64,000 bases of DNA from Cervus elaphus (Eukaryota; Chordata; Mammalia; Artiodactyla; Cervidae), in assembly GCF_910594005.1 (NCBI RefSeq), contig NC_057819.1, positions 123,911,669-123,975,668 of the forward strand, given 5' to 3'. The notes under the pieces were generated by a model, which was not told the origin of the DNA, did no database searches, and saw only the letters and a program-made list of their open reading frames with translations. This document shows, piece by piece, positions 63,366-64,000 of the stretch. Positions within the stretch are counted from its first letter, which is position 1, and each line of letters starts with the position of its first letter. A program made the translations under genes and the position numbers.

Positions 63366-63367
63366 AT
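63298..63367. repeat. (TA)n(CA)n microsatellite
   Basis: A TA run, then 15 uninterrupted AC units (63327-63356), then TA again. Confidence 0.95.
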
Positions 63368-64000
63368 TATATAAATAATTTTATTTTGGTTTTAACTTTA
63401 AAATGTTCCAATAATAGTGAGGAATCAATAACTTAATTTAGCTCACTCACTATTTCAATCCCTAAAAGTGTATAGGCTAGATCCTATTGGATTGGGGAAG
63501 GGGGATAGATGAGACTTGGTATAGTTTCTCTGGCAAAAGGCAAAGTAAGTGGGGGATGTTATCTGTGCTTAGAACTAAGTGCTAGTATTAAAGTTTTGTA
63601 CTGAATTTGTATTTCCTATTAAATTTTTGTACTTAAATTATATTTACCATTTTTCTTTTATGGATTGTGCTTTCTGTGTCTTCTCTAAGTAATATTTGCT
63701 TGCCTCAAAATGGTACTTCACTGCCTAAAGATGTGTACCTACAATCTGTAAAACATACAGTGCTATATGTTAACTATATCTCAATAAAACTGTAAGGAAA
63801 AAAAATTGTATCATTTGTGGCTGACTTTTAAGCATGTAAGCACCCAAATAATCACACTTGGATGAAACCTTGCAAATACATAGGCCAAAGTTTAACAACA
63901 ATGATTATCTCTGTGGTTGCAGGTCATTTTTGTAGTTTTCCATTTCTTGCATGTTTAAAACTTTTTAAAGAAGTAATTTTAAGGGAAGTGATATGTTACG

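Larger units (their letters stand above)
62467..64000 (-). other. RNF213: RNF213 intron upstream of e1
   Basis: 1.5 kb with L1 pieces in opposite orientations (62640-62970), a TA/CA microsatellite (63298-63367) and AT-rich sequence. No exon recognised. Confidence 0.6.

Noticed and set aside
1..64000. tRNA genes in the SINE heads
   Set aside because: The heads are diverged tRNA-derived SINE sequences with SINE bodies attached, not complete cloverleaf genes.
1..64000. RNF213 being a pseudogene or a diverged paralogue
   Set aside because: 42 exons join with correct phase over 3,750 codons without a stop, with catalytic motifs at exact human spacing. A paralogue cannot be formally excluded without the rest of the genome.

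Overview
The window is a vertebrate genomic segment from a ruminant, almost certainly a bovid. It is full of BovB LINE fragments, tRNA-derived Bov-tA/BOV-A2 and CHR-type SINEs, and ruminant L1 3' ends. These repeats do not separate cattle from sheep, goat or other bovids.

A single protein-coding gene fills the window on the minus strand: RNF213, the giant dynein-like AAA+ ATPase and E3 ubiquitin ligase. I reconstructed 42 consecutive internal coding exons (here e1 to e42 in transcription order, descending from 62466 to 1696). Together they carry 11,251 nt, that is 3,750 codons after one leading phase base. Every exon-exon phase matches, there is no in-frame stop, and every predicted intron has an AG acceptor. 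All donors are GT except one predicted GC. By alignment with the human protein as I remember it, the segment corresponds roughly to human residues 750-4515 of about 5,200. The 5' end (start codon, promoter) lies beyond 64000. The 3' end (rest of the RZ finger, E3 shell, C-terminal domain, stop, polyA site) lies before position 1.

Layout in transcription order: 62.5-49.3 kb, e1-e8, N-terminal arm. 46.8-42.6 kb, e9-e13, arm/linker region. 42.0-39.4 kb, e14-e16, start of the AAA ring including a P-loop split by an intron. 38.8-35.2 kb, e17, a 3.6-kb exon with the catalytic AAA3 and AAA4 modules and the following ring modules. 32.9-20.5 kb, e18-e27, end of the ring and entry to the E3 module. 18.3-2.6 kb, e28-e41, E3 back/core with a complete RING finger in e32. 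1.7 kb, e42, a 35-nt exon with the first part of the RZ finger.

Everything between exons is intronic and repeat-derived. It includes five BovB regions, about 20 SINEs, several L1 fragments (some nested or inverted), one solo LTR with a 4-bp target duplication, and one CA/TA microsatellite. I see no second gene, no RNA gene and no CRISPR array, and I do not claim a new biological system. The most notable points are a Lys-to-Arg change in the AAA2-type Walker A loop, a predicted GC-AG intron, a RING lacking the tryptophan seen in the human protein, a weak donor after the giant exon, and a 45-bp L1 insertion with a perfect 15-bp target duplication.
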